From DATKLX01 sp035542155 (GTDB lineage Bacteria; Chloroflexota; Anaerolineae; Anaerolineales; Anaerolineaceae): 41,843 nucleotides of DNA. The stretch is taken from assembly GCA_035542155.1 (NCBI GenBank), contig DATKLX010000012.1, forward strand, positions 1 through 41,843, in the 5' to 3' direction. The first letter of the stretch is position 1, and each line of letters starts with the position of its first letter. A program made the translations under genes and the position numbers. This document shows positions 24,211 through 33,215 of the stretch, in pieces. The notes beneath the pieces are model-generated. The model ran no database searches, was not told where the DNA came from, and saw only the letters and a list, made by a program, of their open reading frames with translations.

Positions 24211-25554
24211 TTGGATTCAAAGAATACCGCCTGGAGCAGAACCACCAAATACATCGTGGGGGTGAGCCTGGTTCTTTTTGGGATCTACCTGATCTACCTG
24301 AGCCGGGATGTCATTCCAGCCCTGGTCGTTGCGGTGTTGATCGCCATGATCACGCATCCGGCAATCGGCTGGCTGCACGAGCGGACCCATATGGCCCGCG
24401 GCCTGGCCCTGGCAATCGTCTATCTGGCGGTACTGATCCTCATCCCGCTGCTGCTGCTCCTGGCGGTTCCCGCGATCATCAACGCGGTGAACTACGCGTT
24501 GAACGTGGATTATGCGGCGTTTGCGCGCAGCGCTCTCGCGTGGCTGCGGTCGGTTCTGGTGTCCATCCGGGACTTTCAGATCCCGATTGCATCGCTGGAC
24601 GCGTATGTCGACCAGATGGTGAACGACCTTCTCGCTTCCTTGCAAACCCCCTCATCCGGCGCGGCTCTGGAGACGCCTTCGCTATCCACGATCCTGCGCT
24701 CTTTAGGAACCGCGCTGACGACCACCTTTAGCACGGTCACCAACGTAGTCGGCGCGGTAGCATCGAAAGTGGTCCTGCTTATCTATATCCTGCTGGCGTC
24801 CATTTACATGAATCTGAGCGCCCATGCCATTCGGGAAGACTTTTTACAGGCAATCCCGTCTGCCTACCGGAGGGAAATCAACCTGCTGATGGATCAGATT
24901 GGGCAGGTGTGGAGCGCTTTTTTTCGCGGCGAGCTGACCCTCATGCTGGTGATCGGCGTCATGAGCTGGCTGGGATTGACCGCGCTGGGCATCCCTGCGG
25001 CACCGTACCTGGGGTTCATCGCCGGTTTGCTGGAGCTGATCCCTAACATTGGCCCGGTCCTCTCGGCAGTTCCGGCAGTGATCGTCGCATTAGTGCAAGG
25101 GTCCTCCTATCTGCCGCTCGACCACCTGGCCGTGGCTGCATTGGTGATTATTCTCTATATCCTGATCCAGCAATTTGAGAATAACCTGATCGTCCCGCGC
25201 GTGCTGGGCGACGCGCTCGAATTGCCGCCTTTGGTGGTGATGACCGGCGTGTTGGTGGGGGCAACCGCAGGGGGCATCCTGGGAGCGCTGCTGGCAACGC
25301 CGATGATCGCCACAGCCCGCGAAATCCTGCGCTACGTCTACAGGAAGATATTAGGCGTGGATCCTTATCCGCCAGGAGAGGAGACCGTCGAAAAAAAGCC
25401 CGCTCTAGACCCCAGGCTGGTTCACCTGTTCAACCAAATCCGGCAACGATTGCCGCGATTTCAGGAGCCTGCCAGGCAAGAGGATGGTCCATCCAAGGTA
25501 GAACCTGTCCCTGAAGCTAGCGGCGAGCAAGAGGGAAACGACAGCCAGGATTGA
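24211..25554 (+). CDS. AI-2E family transporter (PerM-like membrane protein)
   Basis: A 447-residue multi-spanning membrane protein of the AI-2E/UPF0118 (PerM, TqsA) family. About eight hydrophobic segments are seen: two or three near the N terminus, a long amphipathic loop (about 95-165), then further spans including GELTLMLVIGVMSWLGLTALG and the family signature ELIPNIGPVLSAVPA. The last 50 residues are hydrophilic. Members export autoinducer-2 or act as Na+/H+ or other exporters; the substrate here is unknown. The start is TTG at 24211 with GGAGAG upstream. A GTG at 24256 is an alternative but would cut the first span. It lies 51 bases after guaB and may be cotranscribed. Confidence 0.85.
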   Translation: MDSKNTAWSRTTKYIVGVSLVLFGIYLIYLSRDVIPALVVAVLIAMITHPAIGWLHERTHMARGLALAIVYLAVLILIPLLLLLAVPAIINAVNYALNVDYAAFARSALAWLRSVLVSIRDFQIPIASLDAYVDQMVNDLLASLQTPSSGAALETPSLSTILRSLGTALTTTFSTVTNVVGAVASKVVLLIYILLASIYMNLSAHAIREDFLQAIPSAYRREINLLMDQIGQVWSAFFRGELTLMLVIGVMSWLGLTALGIPAAPYLGFIAGLLELIPNIGPVLSAVPAVIVALVQGSSYLPLDHLAVAALVIILYILIQQFENNLIVPRVLGDALELPPLVVMTGVLVGATAGGILGALLATPMIATAREILRYVYRKILGVDPYPPGEETVEKKPALDPRLVHLFNQIRQRLPRFQEPARQEDGPSKVEPVPEASGEQEGNDSQD

Positions 25555-25596
25555 TCTTCATTTGCAATTCTGGAAAACGATTCAGGGAAGTGCGCC

Positions 25597-26577
25597 ATGC
25601 GAATCATCGACTTGGCCGGGTACGACGCCTATTTCAACCAGGCCGCGGAAGAGTATGTGTTTCGATCGCTGGATCCCGAGCAGGATACCCTGATCCTCTG
25701 GCAAAATCAGAACGCCATTGTGGTGGGCAAGCATCAAAACACAATCCAGGAGATCAATTCCCATTTTGTTCGGGAAATGGGAATCCAGGTGGTGCGACGG
25801 TTATCGGGCGGCGGCGCGGTGTACCACGACCTGGGGAATTTGAATTTTTCCTTCGTTGTCAGCGCACCGGGCAATCAGATGAACGTGCGGCAGCTCAGCG
25901 AGCCAATCGCGAAAACCCTGGTCAGGTTGGGGGTCGCGGTTCAAATCTCCCCCAGAAACGATCTCTCTGTCGAGGGCAAAAAGATCTCGGGAAATGCCCA
26001 ATATCTCAGCAGAGAGCGGCTGCTGCATCACGGGACGCTGCTCTTCAGCTCGAACCTGGAGATCTTGTCTCGCGCTTTAGCCCTCACAGGCGATAAAATC
26101 GAATCCAGGGCTACCAAATCGGTCCGCAGCCAGGTGACGAACATCAGGGACTATATCCCCAACTTCAGTATTGCCCAATTGAAACGGGAAATCATAGAAA
26201 CTTTCAAAATCGACCGCGAGGTGAACCCTTTTGAATTCACCGGTGAAGATATCGCCTCGATCTCTGTCTTACGGGATCAAAAATATTCTACCTGGGATTG
26301 GAACTACGGCAGCTCTCCAGAATTTGAGATGCGCAAAGAGCGCCGCTTTTCTGGAGGAAACGTGAGCATAACGATGAAGATCTACAGGGGGGAGATCCAG
26401 GCAATTCACATCGAAGGTGATTTTCAAGGCGAGGAAAATATCACCGGTCTTGAGCAGCGGCTCATCTCGGAAAAGCTGCGCGAGGATTCAATCTATGCCT
26501 GTCTCAGCTCCCTGGACCTGGGACAGTATCTACCTGGGATGACCGTGGCAGAACTGGTCGATTTCCTCGTTTATTAG
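25597..26577 (+). CDS. lplA: Lipoate-protein ligase A
   Basis: A 326-residue enzyme attaching free lipoate to dehydrogenase E2 subunits and GcvH through lipoyl-AMP. The lipoate-binding loop RRLSGGGAVYHDLGNLNFSF starts at residue 67, and the conserved lysine sits in KKISGNAQ (128-129). The C-terminal domain, with YSTWDWNYGSSPEF, is the accessory domain needed for the adenylation step, so this is the full-length LplA type. AGGGAAG precedes the ATG. It follows the AI-2E gene by 42 bases on the same strand, without an evident functional link. Confidence 0.93.
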   Translation: MRIIDLAGYDAYFNQAAEEYVFRSLDPEQDTLILWQNQNAIVVGKHQNTIQEINSHFVREMGIQVVRRLSGGGAVYHDLGNLNFSFVVSAPGNQMNVRQLSEPIAKTLVRLGVAVQISPRNDLSVEGKKISGNAQYLSRERLLHHGTLLFSSNLEILSRALALTGDKIESRATKSVRSQVTNIRDYIPNFSIAQLKREIIETFKIDREVNPFEFTGEDIASISVLRDQKYSTWDWNYGSSPEFEMRKERRFSGGNVSITMKIYRGEIQAIHIEGDFQGEENITGLEQRLISEKLREDSIYACLSSLDLGQYLPGMTVAELVDFLVY

Positions 26578-26673
26578 TGGTGATGGCCAGGTCGCAGTTT
26601 GAGATCGGCAAGACGTCGCAGGGATAGATTTCTGAACCCAAATTGATCTCTGGCAATACCGATCCTGGTTTCC

Positions 26674-27678
26674 TTAATCGAAATCGACAAAATCGCGGAT
26701 AAACGAGGTGATGAAGCGCTCGGCGGTGTAGCGGCCGTGGATCACGTCCCACAGCCCTTTGGCGAGAGGCATGGCGACGTGCAGCTTTTCGGCGATGTAC
26801 AGCATGGCCTTGAGGGTATTGTATCCTTCGGGGGCCACGCCCATCTCCTGCTCGATCTGGGGCAGGGTCAGTCCCTGGGCCAGCAGCTCGCCCATCCGCC
26901 GGTTGTGGCTGTGCTCGCTCAACGAGGTGGCCAGCAGGTCGCCGATACCGGATAAGTAGAGGAAGGTCTCGATGTGCGCGCCCATGGCCACGCCGATGGT
27001 GGTAATTTCCTCCATGGCGAGAGTCAGGTACACGGCGCGGAAATTGATGCTGGTGATCTGCTTGCCGTCGAACAGTCCCAGGCCAATGGCGTAGATGTTT
27101 TTCAGGATCCCACCCAGCTCCACGCCGATCTCGTCGTCGCTGAAACGGGTGCGGAAATAATCGTTCTCCAGCAGGCGCGCCACGAGGAGTTGGTCGCTGA
27201 TCCGCTTGCCAGCCAGGACCACCACGGTGGGCAGCCGGCGAACAAATTCGTTGGCAATGGACGGCCCGGAGAGCATGATCTTCGGGTTGAGCGGGAATAA
27301 GCCGGAAAGGGTCTGAAAGGAGGTCAGCCCGGTCCCGGCGTCGATACCCTTGGCCAGGTTGACGAGGATGGTCCCAGGATCGATCTGTTCGCGATAGGGC
27401 GCTAGGGTAGACTGGATGAAGGCCGAGGGGATGGAGACGAAGATGACCCGGCTTTGGGTCACCACCTGGGAGAGAACCGTGGTCGCCTGCAGCCCGGGGT
27501 GGAGTTCGACGCCCGCCAGGAAGCGGCTATTGCTGTGCTTTTCCTGGATCTCACGCGCCACGGCCGGGTCGTGCTCCCAGCCAAGAACCGCGTGACCATT
27601 GCAGGCGATGAGGTTGCCTACCGCCGAGCCCAGGTTGCCTAAGCCGATGATGCCGATTTTGAGAGAATCTTCAGACAT
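26674..27678 (-). CDS. gpsA: Glycerol-3-phosphate dehydrogenase [NAD(P)+]
   Basis: A 334-residue enzyme reducing dihydroxyacetone phosphate to sn-glycerol 3-phosphate for phospholipid synthesis. The dinucleotide fold is GIIGLGNLGSAVG (9-21). Family motifs LSGPSIANEF, the catalytic lysine in GGILKNIYAIGLG, and GIGDLLATSLSEHSHNRRMG are present. In place of the common TCxSxxSRNRRFG it has TSLSEHSHNRRMG, a mild divergence. GAAGGG precedes the ATG. It is convergent with lplA and divergent from the antiporter gene. Confidence 0.9.
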   Translation of the reverse strand: MSEDSLKIGIIGLGNLGSAVGNLIACNGHAVLGWEHDPAVAREIQEKHSNSRFLAGVELHPGLQATTVLSQVVTQSRVIFVSIPSAFIQSTLAPYREQIDPGTILVNLAKGIDAGTGLTSFQTLSGLFPLNPKIMLSGPSIANEFVRRLPTVVVLAGKRISDQLLVARLLENDYFRTRFSDDEIGVELGGILKNIYAIGLGLFDGKQITSINFRAVYLTLAMEEITTIGVAMGAHIETFLYLSGIGDLLATSLSEHSHNRRMGELLAQGLTLPQIEQEMGVAPEGYNTLKAMLYIAEKLHVAMPLAKGLWDVIHGRYTAERFITSFIRDFVDFD

Positions 27679-27729
27679 GGGACCCTTCGGGAGCGAGACG
27701 ATTCTGATAGATGGTTGTTCGATAAACTT

Positions 27730-27738
27730 ATTGTATCA
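27730..27738 (-). promoter_or_regulatory. Extended -10 promoter for gpsA
   Basis: The minus strand reads TGATACAAT, a TGn-extended TACAAT hexamer (27730-27735), about 50 bases upstream of the gpsA ATG at 27678. No consensus -35 is visible at the right spacing. Confidence 0.35.
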
Positions 27739-27763
27739 AACTATGATCGAGCAGGATGAAATC

Positions 27764-27806
27764 CCAGGCGGTTACCGCCTGGCAATCAAATCCTGGACTG
27801 TCCAGG
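27764..27806. promoter_or_regulatory. Two neighbouring perfect dyads before the antiporter gene
   Basis: CCAGGCGG-TTA-CCGCCTGG (27764-27782) and CCTGGAC-T-GTCCAGG (27792-27806) are perfect inverted repeats 9 bases apart. CCAGGCGG occurs again at 27802-27809, so the half-site is present three times. They lie 57-99 bases ahead of the GTG start of the antiporter and upstream of a TAAAAT -10-like hexamer (27839-27844). They could be paired operators or stem-loops in an upstream leader. Confidence 0.4.
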
Positions 27807-27862
27807 CGGAAGATGTGAAAAACTATTTATTTCTGGGGTAAAATTTTTCTGGGAGGAAAACG

Positions 27863-29695
27863 GTGCAGCAATTCTTAAGCACAGAGGCGGTGTTCATCGG
27901 GTTGCTACTCGTCGCGGCGCTGGTCGCGATCGTCGTCCGGCGGCTGCAGGTCCCCTATACCGTGGCCCTGGTGCTCGCCGGTCTCCTCCTGGCAACGCTT
28001 TCTCCTACCAAATTTGCTCTCACCCCCGAGCTGATCCTGGCGTTATTCGTCCCGCCCCTCATCTTTGAGGCTGCTTTCCACCTGAACATCAGCGACCTGC
28101 GGCAGTCATTCCCTGCGATCCTGACCCTGGCCGTCCCAGGTGTGATCCTGACCATGTTCATCGTGGCAGGCGCGGTGGTCGCCGGCGCCAGGATCGCTCT
28201 TCCCGTCGCCCTGGTTTTCGGCGCTCTCATCGCGGCGACGGACCCGGTGGCGGTCGTCTCCCTTTTCCGGCAGTTGGGCGTTCCGAAAAAGCTATCTGTG
28301 CTGGTGGAGGGAGAAAGCCTGTTCAACGATGGGACGGCCCTGGTGCTGTTTCAACTGATGCTCGGGATCGCCCTGACCGGCAAATTCAACCTGGTCCAGA
28401 GCATCGCTGACTTCTTGCGGGTTTCCGCCGGGGGAGTGTTGTTGGGGTTGCTGCTTGGCTGGCTGGCCTCGCGGGTGATCGAGCGGATCGACGATTATTT
28501 GATCGAAACGACCATCACCACCGTTCTGGCCTACGGCGCCTACCTGGTGGCCGAGCAGCTTCACTTCAGCGGAGTCCTGGCTGTCGTGGCGGCCGGCCTG
28601 ATCAACGGCAACCTGGGACCGCAAGGGATGAGTCCCACCACGCGGATCGTATTGTACAACTTCTGGGAATATACCGCTTTCCTGGTCAATTCACTGGTCT
28701 TTTTGCTGATCGGGCTCCAGGTGAATATCCCGGGGTTGATCGGCTCCTGGCAGGCGAACTTTTGGGCGATCCTGGGCGTGCTTGTGGCGCGCATCCTGGT
28801 GGTCTACAGTCTGAGCTGGATCAACAACCATACTGGTAGGGAACCTATTCCATTAAGCTGGCAGCATGTCCTGACCTGGGGAGGGCTGCGCGGGGCGCTC
28901 AGCCTGGCTCTGGCCCTCAGCCTTCCAGGCACATTGGGGCCGGATCGGGAATTGCTCCAGGCGATGGCATACGGCGTGGTGCTGTTTACGCTGCTGGTGC
29001 AGGCGCCGACCATGCGACCCTTGGTCAAACGATTAGGAATCGTTACTCGCGGCCCAGCCCAAATCGAATATGAAATGCGCCAGGCGGAGCTGACCGCTTC
29101 GCGGGAAGCCGAGGCGCAGCTCGAGCGGCGTTACCTCGAAGGGCTGCTCTCCGCGCACTCCTGGGAAAAAATCAAGCCGGAGTTGCAGAAACAGAGCCAC
29201 GAGCTGGCGAAGACAGTGCGAGCTGTGCTCCAGGCAGATCCATCGTTGGAAGAAGAAGAGCTGGACGACGCCCGCCGGGAAATTCAGCGCGCCAAAAGAA
29301 GTACGTACCTTGGCTTGCGCCGCGATGGATTGATCTCTGACGAGGCCTACGACCGGCTGATCGAGGAGGCAGATGCCATTCTGATCCTGAAAAAAGAGGA
29401 ACCAACTGGCGTTGATGGCAGCGAGATGGGGGAGGAGGCGGACGAGGGGTTGGAGGAAAATTTGGAGCTTCGCGAGATCATCGTGGAACCCGGCTCGATG
29501 GTCGAGGGACGCAGGGTGCGCCACGTCCCCTGGCCAGACGATTTTGTGATCGCGCGGATCCAAAGGAACAGCGAATCGATTTTTCCGCGAGGGAATACGC
29601 AGCTTCTGGCCGGAGATCGATTGGTCGCGGTTGCAAGCGAGGAGTCATTCCTCGAGGCCCTGGAGTTGTGCCGGCCTCGTAACCATTCCGGATAA
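27863..29695 (+). CDS. CPA1-family Na+(K+)/H+ antiporter with C-terminal TrkA-C domain
   Basis: A 610-residue cation/proton antiporter of the NhaP/CPA1 family. About twelve membrane spans fill residues 1-390. The ion-site motifs are ATDPVAVVS (D127) and GESLFNDGTALV with N155-D156, the ND pair typical of electroneutral CPA1 exchangers. A long charged helical stretch (about 395-520, with EAEAQLERRYLEGLL) probably lies in the cytoplasm as coiled coil. Residues about 530-605 look like a TrkA-C (RCK-C) ligand-binding domain (EPGSMVEGRRV, LLAGDRLVAVA), suggesting nucleotide or ion gating. The start is GTG at 27863 with GGGAGG 7 bases before it. Whether Na+ or K+ is moved cannot be told. Confidence 0.9.
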   Translation: MQQFLSTEAVFIGLLLVAALVAIVVRRLQVPYTVALVLAGLLLATLSPTKFALTPELILALFVPPLIFEAAFHLNISDLRQSFPAILTLAVPGVILTMFIVAGAVVAGARIALPVALVFGALIAATDPVAVVSLFRQLGVPKKLSVLVEGESLFNDGTALVLFQLMLGIALTGKFNLVQSIADFLRVSAGGVLLGLLLGWLASRVIERIDDYLIETTITTVLAYGAYLVAEQLHFSGVLAVVAAGLINGNLGPQGMSPTTRIVLYNFWEYTAFLVNSLVFLLIGLQVNIPGLIGSWQANFWAILGVLVARILVVYSLSWINNHTGREPIPLSWQHVLTWGGLRGALSLALALSLPGTLGPDRELLQAMAYGVVLFTLLVQAPTMRPLVKRLGIVTRGPAQIEYEMRQAELTASREAEAQLERRYLEGLLSAHSWEKIKPELQKQSHELAKTVRAVLQADPSLEEEELDDARREIQRAKRSTYLGLRRDGLISDEAYDRLIEEADAILILKKEEPTGVDGSEMGEEADEGLEENLELREIIVEPGSMVEGRRVRHVPWPDDFVIARIQRNSESIFPRGNTQLLAGDRLVAVASEESFLEALELCRPRNHSG

Positions 29696-29702
29696 ACCTG
29701 CC

Positions 29703-30500
29703 ATGGATTCCCTGATCCTTTCGACCTGCCACGCACCGAACATGGATTTCCTCAGCCGTGATCTGGCGGGTTATCTCTCGAACCACCTGCGCATTCCGGT
29801 TCATCTGGCCATCGACATCTCCTGGGAAGAGCGCGACCGGCTCCTGGATGAAGGCAAGATCGACCTGTGCTGGATCTGCGGCCTGCCGTACGTGCGCAAA
29901 GCCGAACGAGCGCCCGGCGCGATCGTCCCCATTGCGGCGCCGGTGATGACCGCCAGCCGCTACGGAGGCCAACCGATCTATTTTTCGGACGTGGTGGTGC
30001 ACCGCGACAGCCCCTTTCAGTCGCTGGCCGATCTGCGCGGCGCGGTGTGGGCCTACAACGAGCCCGGGTCGCAGTCCGGATATGGGGTGGTGCGCTATGC
30101 GCTTGCCGCGCGTGGGGAAACGCTGGGGTACTTTGGACGCATGGTGGAAACAGGGGCTCACCAGACCTCGCTGCAAATGATCCTGCGGCGAGAGGTGGAC
30201 GCCTCGGCGATCGACAGCACGGTGCTGGAGCAGGAACTGAGCGACGACCCGGGCATTGGCGCCAGGATCCGGGTCATCGATACCTTTGGACCCAGCCCGA
30301 TCCCGCCCTGGGTGGTCAGCCAGCATGTATCGCCTACAATGCGCGAAGCGCTGTGGAATATCCTGACCGGTATGGATTCGCAGCCGGATGGCAAGGCGAT
30401 CTTGCAAAAGGCGCGGATCGCCCGGTTTTCCCCGGTGAGCGACCGGGATTACGATCCGATCCGCGAGATGGCGCGGATCGGCTTTGCTAACTCAATTTGA
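29703..30500 (+). CDS. PhnD-like periplasmic-binding-fold protein without signal peptide
   Basis: A 265-residue protein with the phosphate/phosphonate-binding (PhnD-like) fold. Evidence is the early STCHAPNMDFLSRDLAGYL segment, DLCWICGLPYV, the middle motif SLADLRGAVWAYNEPGSQSGYGV, and the VDASAIDSTVLEQ segment. The likely ATG at 29703 leaves no signal peptide or lipobox, so the protein may be cytoplasmic or exported by another route. The frame is open back to 29631, but those codons lie inside the antiporter gene and add no signal either. It begins 7 bases after the antiporter stop and is probably cotranscribed. No ABC partner genes are nearby. The ligand is unknown. Confidence 0.8.
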   Translation: MDSLILSTCHAPNMDFLSRDLAGYLSNHLRIPVHLAIDISWEERDRLLDEGKIDLCWICGLPYVRKAERAPGAIVPIAAPVMTASRYGGQPIYFSDVVVHRDSPFQSLADLRGAVWAYNEPGSQSGYGVVRYALAARGETLGYFGRMVETGAHQTSLQMILRREVDASAIDSTVLEQELSDDPGIGARIRVIDTFGPSPIPPWVVSQHVSPTMREALWNILTGMDSQPDGKAILQKARIARFSPVSDRDYDPIREMARIGFANSI

Positions 30501-30541
30501 TGGTTCGCGGCGCTGGGGGAGACGCTGTACCGGGCAAAAAA

Positions 30542-31090
30542 CTACGGAAGCCGCTGAAAATTGTGAACGCCGTTCCTTTTTCCGCTGAGGCGGAACAGCC
30601 CAGAGCTCAGGATCGACCCGGGCAGCCACACGGGAACCGGCGGCCAGACGGCCAGGGATCCGCTGTTCTTCAGAACGCGGTACATTTCGGGTAAAAGCCT
30701 GTCGAGAGGAAGCATGGGGGCAGGGATCACGCCGAGGAGCAGCACGGCATCGAAGTCTCCAGCGTCCAGTCCGGTATTCCTGGCATCGCCTTTGACCACG
30801 CGGACATTGCGTAAATTGGCCGCTTTCACCTTTTGAGAAACAAAATCAACCGATTCGGATAGCACATCCAGCGCTACCAGACATCCCGCGTCACCGATCA
30901 TCCGGGCTGCCGGAAGGGTGAAATATCCTGTGCCGCATCCCACCTCTAATATGATCTGCCCAGGCAGAAGCCCGGCGCCGAGTAAGATCTTCTCCGGGCC
31001 AAAGAACCGGTAGCGGAACCGGCTTTCCATCCCAGATCCTAACAGGTTAACGATCAATCTGCCGGTAAGTGACTTCGCAAACGTTTCCAT
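30542..31090 (-). CDS. Class I SAM-dependent methyltransferase
   Basis: A 182-residue methyltransferase of the UbiE/Methyltransf_11 kind. Motif I is ILEVGCGTGYFTLP (48-61). The acidic end of strand 2 is LVALDVLSESVDFV, and GDFDAVLLLGVIP with EMYRVLKNSGSLAVWP gives motifs II-III. The substrate cannot be inferred. I chose the ATG at 31090 because AAGGA lies 8 bases upstream. The frame is open to 31174, but the start codons there lack a ribosome site. It converges with the PhnD-like gene and lies 103 bases downstream of the hydrolase gene. Confidence 0.82.
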   Translation of the reverse strand: METFAKSLTGRLIVNLLGSGMESRFRYRFFGPEKILLGAGLLPGQIILEVGCGTGYFTLPAARMIGDAGCLVALDVLSESVDFVSQKVKAANLRNVRVVKGDARNTGLDAGDFDAVLLLGVIPAPMLPLDRLLPEMYRVLKNSGSLAVWPPVPVWLPGSILSSGLFRLSGKRNGVHNFQRLP

Positions 31091-31153
31091 TTCATTTTTC
31101 CTTCTCAAGTCATCTGCGGTATGTTTCTTCGACATTTCCCTGGATTTCCATAC

Positions 31154-31172
31154 GGCCCGGCCTGGCCGGGCC
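31154..31172. other. GC-rich perfect palindrome between hydrolase and methyltransferase genes
   Basis: GGCCCGGCC-T-GGCCGGGCC forms 9-base perfect arms around one T. Without a T tract on either strand it is not a standard intrinsic terminator. It may be a Rho-type pause site, an mRNA-stabilising stem downstream of the hydrolase gene, or a repeat remnant. Confidence 0.4.
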
Positions 31173-31193
31173 ATACGGATAGCGCCTCACTTT

Positions 31194-33194
31194 TTATGGG
31201 TGGTTCACCACCGGCAGATCCAGAAACGAAGGATGCTCTGGATCCCGGAGAAGGCGGAGGGACGGGGCCGGGTCGAGCACCGGGGTGGCGAAATTCCCCG
31301 CATCGGCGAAGGTGATGGTGACGCGCACGCGCTTGCCGGGGGCGAACTGCCAGGCAGTGGGCAGCAGGTCGAAGACCAGCTCCACCGGTTCACCAGCAGG
31401 GATGGGCCGCAGCTCGCTCTGGTAGTAGTTGTGCCAGGGTAACCCAAGGGCGTCGAAGGGAGCCGGGCTCAACGCCCGGTGGGATGCGCGCAGGTTTCCC
31501 TCGGTGACATAGACCGAATTTCCTTGCGGGTCGACTTCTTCAATGTATGCAAACACATCCAGGTCGGGCGCGGCTGTCGACAGCCAGAGATGAGCGATAG
31601 GACTCCCGGCGATGGTAATCGATGCGTCCAGAGGCGCGGTCGTGTAAGTCAGGGCTTTCGAGTCATTGGCGCGCAGGTTGGGATACTGGTGTGGATCCGC
31701 AGGCGCTGACCAGCGCGGTTTATTTCCGGTAGTCGTAGAGTAATCCACCGTGTAAGCGTCCACGAGAGCTGCCGCCTTTTGCACGCCATCGGGGGCGATC
31801 TGGGTCAACGCGCCGTTATTGACGGAGATAGACCGGTCAAGGTTTCCACTGGCAAGATAGTAGCGGGAAAGCTCCTGATCCTCCGGCGGCCATTCGGCGG
31901 CGGCCTTCCAGACGGCTGACTGGTCCGCGCCCTGCACGTAGTAGTGGATAGGGGCTTCATCCATGATGCCGTTGTCGATGCCTTTCAGCCAATAGTCGAA
32001 CCAGCGGTGGACCTCGGCGCCATAATCCACATCCGGGCCCTGGGATTCGATCTCACTGTGGTCCACCGGGCGGACGAGCAGCCGCCTGGGGGTCTTGAGG
32101 TTGGCGTAGATCAGGAAATCGTCGCGGTCGCAGATGTCGTACCAGCCGTCGATCAGGTAGAAGGGTACCCCGGCGCGATTGATCTTTTCGAACAGCGGGG
32201 AAAGCATATAGTTCTCCTCGTAATATCGCTGGCCGCCGGAGGTCAAAAAATCGCGGAAGGGGGCTTTGCCGACATTTTTTACCGTGTCCGCGAGGGTCGC
32301 ATTTTTGCGTTCCGCACGGGCCTGGGCCAGCAGGGCACCATCACGATCCTGGTCGACCGGTGTGGCGAGCGAGTCAAAAGCCTGGTTGGCGCGAATGTAG
32401 AAATTGTCGAAGGCGGTGTCCTGGATACCGCCCGGGAACATCATTGCGCTGTAGGCGTCGACCCAGGTGGTGGCCGGGAGGATGGCTTTCAGATGCGGGT
32501 TGCCCGTCGAGGCGGCGACAAACTGGATTTGGGCCTGGATCGAATCGCCAAACATGCCGATGCTGCCATTCGACCACTTCTGGGCGGCAATCCAGTTAAG
32601 GATTTCATCCGATTCTCTGGCGCCCAGCTCGGGGGTGAACTTCAACTGCCCGAAGGATGCCCCGGTCCCCGGGCGTTCGACCACCACCGCCGCATAGCCG
32701 GCATACAGCATGTCGCCCAGCCATTTGGTGCGCCAGACGTGATCCAGGATCACGTTGTGATTGGGGGTGAAGCGGGCTTTCAGCTTCAGAAGCGGGTTGT
32801 AGTACCAGGGCAGGTCGACCAGCCTGGCGAGGTTGTTGTTTCCATCCGGATCAAACACCGTCCAGGCGCGGTCGTAGGGAGTGTATTTGAACAGCACCGG
32901 CAGAGGCTCGCCGGCGGGGACGCCCTTTTTGGTGGGAAGATACAGATCGTAGGCCAACCGGGCGCCATCCGAGAGGGTCAGGTAATCCGAAGTGCGCCGG
33001 TAGCCGTCATAAACCTTTGCTGAATAGCCTTGATATTTGCCGAATTGTGAGATCATGCGTTGTCCCTCCTTTCTCGATTGTATTGCGGAAATCAAAAAAC
33101 TGGCCAGCAAAATGATCGCCAGCGACACAATGGCCCATAGCCATGAGCTCCTGGCAAAGTTTTTCCGGTGGGAGTGATTGGATCGAACAGACAT
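31194..33194 (-). CDS. CocE/NonD-family hydrolase (X-Pro dipeptidyl-peptidase-like)
   Basis: A 666-residue serine hydrolase of the S15/CocE family. An N-terminal hydrophobic helix (WLWAIVSLAIILLASFLISAI) anchors or exports it. The alpha/beta-hydrolase part has RPGTGASFGQ, LNWIAAQKWSNGSIGMFGDS with the nucleophile S218, an acid in LIDGWYDICDRDD (about D352) and RPVDHSE (about H379). The usual elbow GGSYGG is replaced by GDSIQ, so the serine is kept but the following glycine is lost. A C-terminal jelly-roll domain contains SPIAHLWLSTAAPDLDVFAYIEEV. The ATG at 33194 is preceded by GGAGGT; a TTG at 33206 is a poorer choice. Substrates range over esters, amides and peptides; none can be assigned. 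Confidence 0.85.
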   Translation of the reverse strand: MSVRSNHSHRKNFARSSWLWAIVSLAIILLASFLISAIQSRKEGQRMISQFGKYQGYSAKVYDGYRRTSDYLTLSDGARLAYDLYLPTKKGVPAGEPLPVLFKYTPYDRAWTVFDPDGNNNLARLVDLPWYYNPLLKLKARFTPNHNVILDHVWRTKWLGDMLYAGYAAVVVERPGTGASFGQLKFTPELGARESDEILNWIAAQKWSNGSIGMFGDSIQAQIQFVAASTGNPHLKAILPATTWVDAYSAMMFPGGIQDTAFDNFYIRANQAFDSLATPVDQDRDGALLAQARAERKNATLADTVKNVGKAPFRDFLTSGGQRYYEENYMLSPLFEKINRAGVPFYLIDGWYDICDRDDFLIYANLKTPRRLLVRPVDHSEIESQGPDVDYGAEVHRWFDYWLKGIDNGIMDEAPIHYYVQGADQSAVWKAAAEWPPEDQELSRYYLASGNLDRSISVNNGALTQIAPDGVQKAAALVDAYTVDYSTTTGNKPRWSAPADPHQYPNLRANDSKALTYTTAPLDASITIAGSPIAHLWLSTAAPDLDVFAYIEEVDPQGNSVYVTEGNLRASHRALSPAPFDALGLPWHNYYQSELRPIPAGEPVELVFDLLPTAWQFAPGKRVRVTITFADAGNFATPVLDPAPSLRLLRDPEHPSFLDLPVVNHP

Positions 33195-33215
33195 AAAGAC
33201 CTCCAATGCTTTTTT

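Noticed and set aside
31154..31172. Terminator for the hydrolase gene
   Set aside because: A perfect palindrome but no T tract on either strand.
31944..33023. Plus-strand ORF of 359 codons opposite the CocE hydrolase
   Set aside because: Shadow frame without start signal or motif; the minus frame has the hydrolase triad.
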